Shown piece after piece: positions 34,201 to 46,700 of a stretch of 64,000 bases of DNA. Under the pieces are notes generated by a model that worked only from the letters and a program-made list of their open reading frames with translations, made no database searches and was not told the origin of the DNA. The stretch is from Melanocharis versteri. Taxonomy: Eukaryota; Chordata; Aves; Passeriformes; Melanocharitidae. Both the position numbers and the translations under genes were made by a program. Each line of letters begins with the position of its first letter. Within the stretch, counting starts at the first letter, position 1. Where the stretch lies: contig VZTG01000482.1 of the NCBI GenBank assembly GCA_013397845.1, positions 248,001-312,000 of the forward strand, in the 5' to 3' direction.

Positions 34201-37200
34201 GCCGCTGATGGAGCAGACTTACTGGGAGGAATGGCTGGAATTCCCTTGCGCAGCACTTCAGGTTCTCTCTTGCTGATTTGCAATCCCTCTCCAGGCTCTG
34301 GGCATCCCTTGCTGGTGCTGGCATCAAACTAGTAGGGGTGGAATGGATTGAGGATTCCCTCTCCCAGCAGCTTCAATTTAATGCCGCCTTCACCAGCTTG
34401 GGCAAGCCTGTGACCAGGGATGCTCTGCCCGTTCTCTGGCAGATGGGCCCCCATCACACTCCATCAGCCCAGGTTTTCAGTGTGAGTCCCCAGCAGTAGC
34501 CAGACCCCTGGCTGTGGCACTAGGCCCCTAACCATTTGCTGATTTCTCAGATTCAGCTGGCCCTTTCAAAGCCCTTCCCTTTGACAGGGAGGGCTGATGA
34601 AAAAGCTGCCAGCGCTTGAGTCCCTCACCACCGCTCTGAGGGGTCTGTAATCTCCTTGGTCCTCCTCAGACCGCTCCTGCCTGTATACCTGATGCGCGCG
34701 TGAAACAGCAGCAGATAATGCTCAGGGGACTGTACTAGGCTCTGGGTGACATCCCTGGTACAGCTCTCTGGTAATCAGTCAGGTTGACAAGTGGGTCCCT
34801 CTGTGCCTCTCTCAGAGGAGAGTTCCTGCTGCTCTTGCTTGTCACCTTTGCTTAGTTATGCTGGTTGTTACACAGGGAGCAGATGGGGCTGCTTTACTCA
34901 GCTCCAGCCTCACTCCTGATGTGGTGGGTCCTCCCTCTCCAGCCTGCAGAGTGCTGAAGTGTTTCTGCAGCGGCACCTCAGGCTTCGGGGAAGTCTCTTC
35001 CTCCCACAGGTCCTTGTCATTTCAAGTGTCCATTCTTCTGCCTTACTGATCCCGCCTCCTCCTTTCTGTGTGCGCATGTTGGGGGAGTTTTTGCCTCTTT
35101 GGCTGTGGGTCTGTTGCAGGCTGCCCTTGGAACCAGCTATCCAACTCCTTCAAAGCCTGAAGTTATGTAGCCTTCTCACCACCTCCTGCAGCTCTGCCAC
35201 AGGACGTCCTGTGCCTCAGCACACCTTTTGCAGATATTCAAGTAAAGAGATTTTGTTTGCAGTCTTGTTAAGTGGGTTGGAGACCTCCTCTTAGCTCCAA
35301 ATTGCATATACTGCCATGCACAGGACACTGCCGTAACATAATTCCAAATAAACCTATTACCTTGAAAGTAACAAATAAAAAACACTTGCACAGCAAAATT
35401 GGTCTAAAACTCTGCTGTTGAAACTACACAAGGAAAATGTCACTGTAATTTGTTAAGGCGAAATATAAAAATGTTGTCCTTACACAAGTGACTTGATTTT
35501 TGGAAGAACAATCAGACTGTGAGTCATGTTCTATGTGGAAGAGTAAATGATCAGCACTACTTTTGTCTTTATTTGTAATCTACCATGGTTAAGGGTAACT
35601 TTTCGTTTGCTACAAATGTTGGGATGTAAATCCCGAGTGACTCGTTGTTAGCGTTGTGATGGTTATTCTAAATAATCCAATTCTACCAAAGCTTGCTCCT
35701 GTCACTTACAGTCCAATTTAGATGTTTCAGATCTGTTTTCAGATGTTGTTTTGTGTATCAACTTTATGTTTCCATTAAAGTCTGTGATTTCAGAAACATG
35801 GTCTTGAGTCAGACTGCCAAAACCTGAACACAGATTTTCATATTGCAAAAGGTGGGATATGAAGTGGTGGTGTTGGAATTTAAAGACCTTCCCTGTTGGA
35901 TTGCATACTTGATCCTGTCCTGGTTTCAGACAAGCAGTAAGCACAGCAGCTTTTCCTTTGCACAGACATTTGCCATGTTGAGTAATGCTTATGCACAGCA
36001 AACACACGGCTCTGTATGCAGGAGGGGTTCTGCGGTGGTACAGTGGTGATCTTCACTGGCACGACATGACTGTCAGAGTGCATACTTGAAAACAAAGGGC
36101 ACTGGAAATTAAACCCTTTATATGGGCTGTTTTTTCTATTGAGAGATCTACGAAAAAGGAGAAAAATTACATTTGTGGTAACTTTATGCTTTGTCTAGTC
36201 ATTTTCCTATATTTTATGTCTGTAAATGGGAATTCCCCACTTGTCATGAGCAACCAAGGCATCAAGATTTTTGGTTTTGTGTGAGTTTTTCCTTCCGTAA
36301 ATGAAGAATGTATTTTTATCCAGTATGTTCAGCAACAGTATGCAACTGAGAGACGTGAAACACCCAGCTTCTAATCCGACAGCCCTGTGACAACATTGCT
36401 GTACAGCAGGTGAGTGGGACAGTAAGTGATGCTGAAATAACTAGTGGATCCAGGGAGTAGTGTGTACTTCAGACTCTCAGCATAAGTCAGTGTTGTTTCA
36501 ACCATTAATTTGTGTGAAAAATTTCACTAATAGTTATTGCCAGCTATGTTACTGGACATAGATCCTGCATATAAAATACATATGTGGCTCATAATTACAG
36601 TTTCCATACACAATTACCTGCATTAAGTGCAGTTTAATGAAAAATTATGTGTTTCCTAATCCAATTAATTTTGACTCCCTTCCTGCTCATGAATGTTGGC
36701 AAGAAATAGATTATTGCTTTTAAGTATTCATTAATAATATGAAAGCTTCTTATGCCCTCTGTGTATGCTATTTTTGTAAATATTTCCCTTGAAGTGTTTC
36801 CTGTTTATTCTGTGTTGCCACTAGTGAAAATGGTGACAATTTTGTTTCAGTTCCTCTTTGGAGAGTAAATGTACTTCCCACATGGGAAAAAAGTGATACA
36901 GCAGATGATTATTTCCATCGGTGCCAGAAATACTTATGCACTTGGTTGCCCTGAGGAAAGTCAATTTGAAGGGAACAAATGACTCACCTAAACACACAGG
37001 TTGGAGGGAATAACTTTCTAAAAATTTCTGCCAGGCTTTTCTAAATATCTGCAGAAATGACATGGTGTACCTGATCTGTGCTTTGAGTTGTGGCAGATGG
37101 GGGAGAGCATGAATCTTACGTGTCAGTACAGTCCTTAGAGCGGCAGAAGGACATTATTACATTATTGGTTTCCACAAACTTCCTGAAGTAAGATACTCAG

Positions 37201-40200
37201 AAAATCTGCTGTGATCTTGCAAATTTTAATTAGCAGACATTGGCCTGTTCCATATAGTACAAATTCTTAAAAATACTGTCCCACGGATATGAGGTACATA
37301 ATATTTAAATAATGGGGGTTTATAATGCAAAATATGCATGAATCTCTGTGGTACAGTCAACTGGACCTCAGCAATTCTCAAAAACAAAGTAAAAGCAAGC
37401 TTATATTCCTTATTGGTTTAGTATCAATCTTACATGAATAATACAAGCTTCAAAATACATCTAAAACCAATATTTCTACTCTTAACTTTTGAAAGTTCAA
37501 AAAAAATTGCTTATAATTTTAAAATACTTTGTTTCGAAACTCTGCTTACCTGAAAGTGTTGTTTCTCACTGTAGCTACAGTGGTAAATTTATAACAAAAT
37601 ACTGGAGATAATATTCAAAACCACCAGCCCTTAAGTAACACCAGGCAATATTCCCCATGAACAGAGTGCAGATGGGCCATAATGTGATGGATGGTTTGAT
37701 CTTTTCAGCCCAAGCAAACTTCCTGAAAAAGAACCGAATCATTCCCTAAAGATGTACGCAAGTATTTAACATTTTAATAAGAAAATCTAAGTTGTTCAGG
37801 TCCTCTCTATCTTAACTTCATAAAATTAAAGTAGTCCCTCTAAGTTAGTGGGATCATTCATAAATACATGATTCATAAACATTTGCTGGTCTAAAATCCA
37901 ATATCCCAAGAGTCAAGTAGCAAAAGTACAAAGGGTATTATCAAAATGTGGACAAAGTAGCAATCGCCTTGGTGCACCCGTCGCTGCCTGATACAACACT
38001 GTAACTTGCCTGTTGGGAAACAGTCTTTAGAATTAGGTACTAGACTCTGGAGGACAGGTAAACACAAATAAATGTCTAATTTATACATAGAAGAGACAGT
38101 GAATGAAATTTTTTATTTTGGTATTTATCAAGTTCTTCAGTAAAGCTGAGTTGTTCACGTAAGCTGTGTTTTGTATTTGTTTCTCATTTCTAAACTTTGG
38201 GACAGCAACCTGTGTCTTCCAGTTACAGTAGATACATATCCTAATGCATTCTGAGAAAATGAATAGTTCTTCTCTTTTTATGGTGTGTTTTTGGCTTCAC
38301 CTGGTCTCCTAAAGGGTTACGTGTATCTTAACAAATTTCTTGCTAAAACTTCTTTCTTTGAGCTGCTATCAAAGTTCATTTTGCTGATGATGTTCTGAAG
38401 TTAAGTAAAAACATTTTGCCTGCCTGAGGATAGATGTGTACACCTTCCCTTAAGCTCATCAGAAATAATTAGCTCCTTGTTTGGGTTAAAAAACGTACAA
38501 TTCATAAAAATGCAACTTTATTTCACCTGAAAGCAGTTTCATATGGATTACAGAGTAATCTAAATAGAACAATTTAAGAGCATTGCAGTTGTACTTACCA
38601 TAGATGTGAAATCCTGAAGAACTCAGCCTTGATCTGGATATCAGTTGATCATTGCAGTTCGTAGTCTGATTTTTTTGCACTCAGCAGGTCACATAAATTA
38701 TTGTTAAAGCCCTTATATAATTTTTCAGCTGTTCAGGGCTTTCTATCCTGACATGATCATGATCGAAAGAGCTTGATGCGAACACTGATTTTCATTTGCA
38801 ACATGTGCCATTTTCATAGCTTCCTGCCAATGCAATTTCCTGCCTGAATTTACTGTGCTTAAGGATGGAAGTATTTTAAATTTTTTAGTAAAACTAAATC
38901 AAATGAATATGTATTTTAAGCATTTGGTTTGCTAAGAATCTTGCTTGCCTGTATTAAGGTATATTTGAAAGTTATTTTGGGGGAAAAACCCCCCAAAACT
39001 CCTCTTACTCTTCCAGAGAATGTAATGTGGTGTAAGCTATAGCCCAGTGCAAATCAATAAACCAATAGGATACACTCATCCTACTTTTTTGCCGAACTGC
39101 TGCCAATAACAAGAACAGTATCCCTTTATTCAAGAGTATTTCACAAAAAAGGAAGAGATTCAGAATAAATTCTTGTCTGTTGGGAAAGCACATGTCAAAA
39201 GGGTGGAATCCCAAGTAAGGAGTGGGACAGATGAGGAGGCTGGGAGGGAGGGCTGATCTCATTCCTTGAGAAAGCTGGTAAAGGGTTCATCTTAAGATGA
39301 TTAAAAAGCTTGGTAGAGCGTTGTAAAGACTGAAATGTGGGAAAAGTCTGTGAAAACATCCAGGAGATCAACACCAGATCCATAGAATATTTTTGTAAAT
39401 GTGTACAGAGCTTTGAGAACCAGCCAGCGAGAAACAAGCAGAGTTAACTGTTCTCCAGGATAGTTTTTGTGTGGTCAAGAGTGTTAGTGATTGATTTGAC
39501 AGCAGAAGGCAAGAATCATTCTTTCTGGTACAGGGTATAAATAATTGAGGGAGATTTTAGCATCGAATCAGGAAATCATTTAAATGCTTACTTCACTGTT
39601 TTTCCTGTGCAGAGGCTTTCTGAACAGTGGCCTGGTCCAGCCAGAAAACAGAAAGGCATGAAGTTTATGCTGACTGTAAGGATTTTTATTTTAAAACATT
39701 GCTGTTGGAGGTCTCACCCAGTGTTGTTCTTCCAGGATCATTTGTTAAAATGAACTGTGACAATTCTTTAAATACTGAGGAAAAACAGATGATGTGAGTT
39801 TTTGTAAAAATACTACCAAGACTATTTTAATTTATACTGCAGAATATTGATCCCCACTTTTTCATGCACAAAGATAAAGTAAGCAATCAAATTAGGCTGC
39901 AACAAGTTACCATTAGAGACAACTTTGTAACCTAACAGAAATAATGTTTATGGAATCAATTCTATTTGCTTACTGAGTCTCCATTATGGTTTACTTATGT
40001 TACAAAACATGAAATTCATGTTTTGAAATGCTAGACCTTAAGCTAGAGATTGCTTCTAATTGTTACCATTTCAAATGATAATTATATTTACTAGGCGATA
40101 CATAGCAGAACACTATGGAAGGGTATTGAACCTTGAAATGCAGTGATATGAATAGCACATATTACCTTTAATGCTATGAAAGGCGTCAAATCTACCCTAA

Positions 40201-43200
40201 AGACCTTGTCATACAAGATTTAAGCATAGCTCAGAAGAAGCAGAAAACATACACAAAATTATCAGCCGCATTTTAGCATTCACAAGTTAAGCTATTTTTT
40301 TTCACTTCCTACACCTGGCCAAATTTCACAATTTGCATTTGTCTGCACTCGTAATAAACATCTTCATGTTGTCAGTGTACAACAGTAACTTAAACACAGC
40401 TTGCACACAGCTTCTAAGATCCTTGAGTTGCAGAAAAAGTTTAAAAAACGTTGTATCTGTGTGCTTATCCTGTCATAGATACGATTTGTTTTTTAAAATA
40501 GTGCAAATCCTTGCTTGTCTAGCACAGTGCCAGAGAACTGGTAACTGACATTCTTTAAATTTAAATTAGAAAGAGAATGAAACTGGAATAGAAATGTCAT
40601 TTATAACTATTCAATTCCATCTAGTAAATACTTCTGAATCTGATATTCTATAATTTAAATGGGGTGCAGGCTTCCAGATCAGGTCTTTTTCATTCTAGTT
40701 CTAAAAATAGGGACAGGAAAGGAGAAGCAGGAACACATTTCCCTTGCTCTTGAGAAGGAGTGGGAACAAATTCAAGTGATTTTCAAAGTATCTTGCTGTT
40801 CAGCTCTCCTGTGATTGCATTTCTAATGTAAAATCTTGCTTTGAATTAATTTGATTTGGAGTTTCATTTTGTCAACAGATGTGAGTCATTGTAAGATGCT
40901 CATTAGCAAAACTTTTTCCTAACAAAGATAAAACAATCGTTACAAGTCAGCAATTAAAAAGAAGTTTGTGAGACTGCTAGGAACGCAGTGACATTTGATC
41001 CTGACTTTGCAAATCAGTTCATCCTCACCCATTGGTTTTATAATGATAATAGTGAAGTCTCAATGGCATAGTTTAACACTTTTCCCAAATCAGCCACTGC
41101 TTTTATGCACCACAGGAACAGATGCCAATTGCCATGAAAATCTAAACAAAGTATTTTCAACCGCTCAGCTGAGGTATGGTGTTTTTTCTGGTTGTCTGTT
41201 GGTATTCTGTGGTATCCAGGAGGGTTCTCTCTTGACAAGGGAATAGTGTAGGTCCCACCTTCCATTTGCCCTGTCTTAACACTGTTACAGCCCTGTGAGA
41301 GTTTTTCAGTCACTGATAAAATACAGCTAATAAAATCAAAGTAGTTAGGTAATTTTATTATTATTTCCATGCCATTTTATGGGAGGTGTTTAAAAATCCA
41401 AAAAATGTTGCACTTAAAAATGTTTTAATTATGTATATGCAACAATGAATGGTACCAGAAGCAAGAGAAGCAAGTAATTTGTTTTATGAACTGGCTGGAA
41501 TTTTCACTTAAAGGGAGGGAGATTTTTTTGGGCAGTGACAGACACGTCTTAGCTAACACTAGCAAAAAACCCCAAACCCTAAACTGGAGTGGATAAATAC
41601 TGCAAACAATGGACCAGCACAGTACAGACAATGAACAAGAGAAGTTTCTTAGTCTCTGGTCCTGTCTGTTGAACAAGGAAATGAACACTGACTTTGTACT
41701 AACCGTTTGCTAAGCTATCAGCATGGATGATCATCTCTGTGCTGTGCCTTTCTATAGTTTTGGTTTTATTTTGTGTGGAAGGTGGTGGTGGTTTTATTGG
41801 CTGTTGGACAGGCTCAGTGGGTACACCTGATCATGCAGTAACACATATTAAATACTGATATACTGAGTATTTTGTATGAAGTATGAAGCACCTCAGATTA
41901 AGAAAGCCCAAATATTTCTCTCCATAGAGACTGCATTTACTGTAGATACTTATCTGAATAACTTGAGCTTTGGTGTGTGAGGCTTTCAAGCACAGAAAAA
42001 ACCCCAACCAGATAACCAACCAAAAGACCTTGATAATTTATATTGTTATCTCATCAGACAAGGAGTGTTCATGAAAGATTTTCTAGCTTAAATCTCATAT
42101 GTAGAATGTTCTAACTTCTTTTGCTGCATCCTAGGTAGTCAAGTCTACGGTTTAAAATTAATTTAATAGAATTGATTTTAAATATGTTACTTTATGGTTT
42201 TCATAGGTTACTGTTCTGCAGTACTGGAGGACAAAATAAAAAAGGAATGTGTATTTTTTAATATGTTTTGCAAAACACTGAGTCTTCCAGTCATATCCCT
42301 CCTATTTGTTTTCCGTTCTAAGCACAGAATATGGTTGCTTGGATTTTGTTTCAGAGCTGCTTTGCAGTCAATATATTTGCGACAAAACTTTCTTCTCTTT
42401 TTAGAAAAATGCCTACAGCACTTCTTGGTGCCATTAGACAGAAGCTATATAGTAAAGGTGTTTTGAAATGGTCAGAAATAAACCAATACAGAGTTCCAGC
42501 ACTACCTACATGGATTCCTTTCCATATATGTTGTGACTGCTGACTCTGATGTGATACCCTGGTGCAGCTGCGAGTGAGCAGTGGAACCCTGGGCATACAA
42601 CCCATTGTTCTTGCCAGGAAAAATAAGGCCATGTGGCCAGGAAAAATGCTCAGCCACCACTGCAGAATATTGCCTGCTGCTCTCAGCCGGAGCAGCAGCA
42701 GAGCCCAGGCACTTAACGCAGCTCCCTGTTGTCCCCTTCTGTATTCCTGTTCCCCTGTGGCACCAGCCAGAGCAACACTGCACTGGTGGTACAGGAATGT
42801 TTCCACAATCCGTTTGCTACTGTCACAGAGCTCGGCAAACTGTTGTTGCTAACGGCAACTATATGTTGGTTTCAAAAAGAAAAAGTTATTTGAAGAGATC
42901 GTATCCAAAACATTCTGATATATCCTTCCTTGCACTTTTCCAGATGCTGAAGTTAAACTATCACTATTCAAAGGAAAAAGCAAGTGGACTACAGTAAGCA
43001 CTTCTGTTATCAGAAGAAAGCCTTTGCAGATAGTAGATAAAACTAAATATTATTTACATTCACTTACAGCTGTGAGTGTATTGATTATGTTTTTTATGAT
43101 AAGGAATGTCTTCTACTTTCATGAATTAGTACCATAATTATTGTCTGCTTTAATGTATGAAAGGACTCTATATAAATTTAAAGTCAGTTGATACTTTTTT

Positions 43201-44077
43201 CTAATGAGAATTTTTGAAAGGAAGTAATTTAGCAACTGTGATCCCAAAACAACAGGAAAAGAGCAATCCATAGCAGTTCATTTCCCAAACATTATATAAA
43301 TTATATGCTTCTGAGTCCAAAATTTGGTACATTATAATACCAAAGAATTACTATTTATTTGATCCCAAAACACTACATGAAAAAATGTAGTCCTTCAGCA
43401 CTCAAAGACGTAGAGGCCAAAAGCCTAGGCATTGACAAAAAGAAAATGTTGCCCAAGCCTGATGTGAGTTAATTCTGCTGTAGTGCACGGCCTCTCCCAA
43501 GACCCCATTTCACTGCCCAGAGCAACAGGATGCGTTTGGACAGGAGCAGCGACAAAGGGTTACAGAGTGTAACTTAGTGAGAAGCTCAGATTGAGGATTT
43601 TAAGGGATATAAACCACGATTATTAAAATACTGTAGGAGAGTTGATTTCAGGCTATTAAAAATTCTTCATGGTTTAGGTTGCATTGTTTAGTATCTGTTA
43701 TAAATAATTTGCAACACTTAAGGAAAAAGAAAGCGACTTCACATGGGATCATGTTGGAACTGTGCCATCAGTAAAGCTGAGCTGTGGTATTTGACAAAAA
43801 GCCTTGTGTCAAGGCAAACTAATGACTATTGTTTGACAATTAAAGCTCAGAATTTTCAGGCAAAATAATGGACCATTTTTCTTATTTTACACGCACGTTC
43901 CATTTTGGCTCAAGAGGTTAATAGAACAAAAATATCCTTTGTTGAAGGATTCCTTTTTTTCTTTTCTCCTTTGGCCTCATTTACATTACTCCTTCACTAT
44001 GGTATCATGTTCTCAGATCAGCTCTTCTTTCTCTTTTTCTTTTGTTTCTTCCCCTCCAGCCCACACATATGCTTAGG

Positions 44078-44093
44078 AAAAAAAAAAAAAAAA
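44078..44093. repeat. Poly(A) run, 16 A
   Basis: A homopolymer in intergenic DNA. The upstream 100 bases are pyrimidine-rich and do not resemble a known SINE or gene, so its origin is open. Confidence 0.8.
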
Positions 44094-46010
44094 GGCATGA
44101 ATGCGAAAACCAAAACCGCTAGAGGCTGGAGCTAATGCTGTCCTGGAAAATGCTTCTTTTTTGAATAAGCTATTGCCAGCCAGCCACTTCCTTTCCCCCA
44201 ACTGTACCAATTTAAGAACAGTGTTTAGCAAAGTTTAGTGAAACATTTTTAAAGTCTGTCTCCTAAATAACCATCCTGCCATAATATTTTAGGAAAATTC
44301 AAAGCTGTGTCACATATATATATGTACATGTATACACATACATACTATTGCCCTCAGATGCTAGGAGGTCTGCAACTACCTGTCTTAAGAAAAATCCCCA
44401 GGCTGAAATGAATTGTATCTTAAAACACAGACATTTCCTGAATGTTTTATTGCCCACTTTATTCACAAACAACGTGGGCATTCCTCTGTAGGCCTGTAAG
44501 ATTAACACCAAATAGGAACTATAACATCTGTCAGCATAAATATAGGTCTGAGTTATGAAGGAATGTCTAATCTTAGAACAGCTCGTTCTGATAGAAGAAT
44601 CAGGAAACTCTACACAACATCACTGCAAACCCATCATTTTTCCTGACATGGTAGACCTCTTATACAGAGATGACTATGAATACCCATGTTGTTCCTACTA
44701 GAGGTTAAGAAGTCTATTTTTTCCTTCTCTCAATCTGGAAAAAAACAACCTTTCTGGTAGTGAAGAAATTCTGGTCAACAGAGGAAACTGGCACTTGGGG
44801 AAGAAGAAAAAGTGTTCTGTAAAATCTCCTGGAAGGCCCTGTACAGCTTTCCCCACACAGCAGCAACAAGCTCGTGTGCAGAAAGGTGGTACCTGGGAAA
44901 CCTGAAGGACAATATTCAGAGTCTGATTGCTCCCTATAGGCCAACCAGTGGGTGCTGCAGGGTTGTCAGTTTGTTTCAGATCTACATTGTAGCGTTAGTT
45001 AACAGAATCAGTAATTTCAGTTATTTCCATCGCGTTATCTTCTTGTACTCCCAAATAATATTTTGTCTACAGAATACTGCAGTCTCCAGTGTCAGTAAAA
45101 TAACACGGGTGTCTACTAAATTCCTACTCATTATCCACAACAAAGACAAGCAGGTGCTGAGGGAGAGTCAACAGTCATCTGTAGCATGCAATACTGAAAC
45201 TTTGCATGAGGTCAGGTTTAAAATAGTATATTTACATACTGTTTTAAAAGAGTAATGAAGCCACATTTACCTAGTTCGAGGAGTGCACGTGTGAACATTT
45301 AAAACCTTCTGATAACTCTCTCCTATGAATATACTCTTCAAGTATATTTTTGATGGATACCTAAAATGATGATCTAGCATTGTGACAAGTTTTAATGGAT
45401 AGGAAAGTGCCTGAATGGATGGCTGGTCACACTAGCCAAGTGTCCTTTCCCTGTTCATTTAAGGTATTCCCTGGAAAGACCTTTGCTGTCTGAGGGCTTG
45501 AAATCTAGACTGAACAGATCTGGTCCTTGGACACCGAGCCCCCTCCCACGCTGTGTGCTGTAGCTGTTTATGAATAAATGGGTTTCTGCCTGCCTGAAGA
45601 CAAAGGGCTGCTCTGTGCTAGATGAGGTGCAGACCTCGACAGAGCAATAATGTGATAAAGGATGCAGCCTCTGCTGCTCAGACCGTTGGGGGCTCTGTTC
45701 TGGAAAGCCGTCAGTGCCTGCCTTTTAGGCAGGTGAGCAGTCACAGGCAATCCAGCAGAGTGATGTCAAGTCAGGGGAGTGCAGGTCTTTACATGATAAG
45801 CCTTAACTGGCTTTCTCTGACTCTGTTTTTGATAGGCGGGACCAAAAACATTTGATACATAGTTGTGGAAGAACATGACTACCTTACTGCTTCCTGAGCT
45901 TTACCCTTTTAAACTGCTACAGAACACCATTCATTCACGCGGCTGGAAGGTGAATGAGTTCCTAAGCCTGGCTTCCTTTCAGGTCAAGCCCTGCAGAAAA
46001 CTAATAATTC

Positions 46011-46026
46011 AAAAAAAAAAAAAAAA
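46011..46026. repeat. Poly(A) run, 16 A
   Basis: A second homopolymer, about 170 bp upstream of the CpG-rich region. No flanking element was recognised. Confidence 0.8.
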
Positions 46027-46179
46027 TGGTGTCATGAAATGTTCTTCTGGAAATACAGAACTGTACATAAATACTTGGATAAGCAGAAAATAATTGTTGG
46101 TAAATTCTGCTTCTTGTTTCCACCATAAAGGCTACATCACAATTTCACGGTTTTGCTAACATTGGAGAAATCAGCATCA

Positions 46180-46700
46180 CGGTGCTGCTGCGGGACCTCT
46201 GCGAGCCGTGGGGCTCCAGGGCCGGCAGAGCAGCGTGTGCCGTCTGTGCTCGGGCAGTGCCGCGGCTGTTCCCAGGGCGGGGCAGGGTCGGTGTCCGGGC
46301 GGGCAGCGGGGCGAGCGGGCAGCGCTGCGGGAGCCNNNNNNNNNNNNNNNNNNNNNNNNNNNNNNNNNNCACCGAGCGCCCGGGGGTCCGCGCAGCCGGG
46401 GCCGCCGGGGGCAGCCCGACCGCCCTGGCGCGGCGGCCTGGCACAGCGGGCCACTCGGTTGTACCGTAGCGCTGTCCCAACAATAAAATGAATCTGTCCC
46501 TCACGGCTGCGTTTCCATTGTGTTAGCTGGCCGTAGGCGTGCTGGGAGCGCGTTTGTGCAGCCGCGGGCAGCGGGATGCAGCAGGCGGCCCCCCCCCGAC
46601 AGCGCAGCGCTGGAGCGGGCGCGGTGGCAGCGCCCGGCCGGGCTGTGCCGGGCTGCGGGCGGGCCTTGGGGCTTGCTGGGGCCGCCAGAAACCCCCATTC
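46180..46700 (+). promoter_or_regulatory. CSGALNACT2: CpG island, candidate CSGALNACT2 promoter and first exon
   Basis: This stretch is sharply richer in G, C and CG dinucleotides than anything else in the window. It has Sp1-type GC boxes GGGCGGGGC at 46275-46283 and GGGCGGG at 46657-46663, and no obvious TATA box. It lies upstream of the first coding exon of CSGALNACT2 in the right orientation for a housekeeping-type promoter. The untranslated exon 1 is probably here but I could not fix its donor, partly because 34 bases are unknown. Long open frames on both strands here come from base composition. Strand is assigned from the neighbouring gene. Confidence 0.65.
46336..46369. other. Assembly gap (34 N) in the CpG island
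   Basis: A run of 34 unknown bases within very GC-rich sequence, the typical place for a sequencing drop-out. The true gap length may differ. Confidence 0.99.

Larger units (their letters stand above)
31580..35270 (-). mobile_element. CR1 non-LTR retrotransposon (LINE), minus strand, degraded, nearly complete
   Basis: The CR1 3' end is on the left: GAATAGAATAG at 31583-31593 is the complement of the CR1 terminal ATTCTAT-type octamers, and the stretch at about 31610-31660 is the usual CR1 3' tail. Reading leftward from the right, minus-strand frames give ORF1-like text (LQEVVRRLHN near 35200), the endonuclease (LKRLYANASSMGDKQEQ near 34150-34200; LVLMGDFNYPN near 33820), LNDIFASVFTSK near 33080 and the reverse transcriptase (YLDLCRAFDTV; PQGSVLGPALF). 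Full-length CR1 is about 4.5 kb, so the 5' end is missing or too decayed to see. Frameshifts, in-frame stops and a damaged RT active site make it immobile. The right boundary is approximate. Confidence 0.93.
35271..46140. other. Intergenic DNA between RET and CSGALNACT2, no gene seen
   Basis: About 10.9 kb of mostly AT-rich sequence. Canonical AATAAA hexamers occur at 35347 and 35374, just beyond CR1. Two poly(A) runs (44078-44093 and 46011-46026) may be old retroposon tails, but no source element is recognisable. The longest open frames (42351-42806 on minus, 44812-45255 on plus) show no known motifs. No exon with conserved protein content was found. Confidence 0.6.

Noticed and set aside
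42351..42806. 151-codon minus-strand and overlapping plus-strand open frames
   Set aside because: A locally GC-richer stretch makes several frames open at once; none resembles a known protein or has splice support.
44812..45255. 147-codon plus-strand open frame upstream of the CpG island
   Set aside because: No known motif and no evidence of a promoter or exon structure; probably chance.
46482..46487. AATAAA within the CpG island
   Set aside because: It has no upstream gene body to end and sits in presumed promoter sequence.
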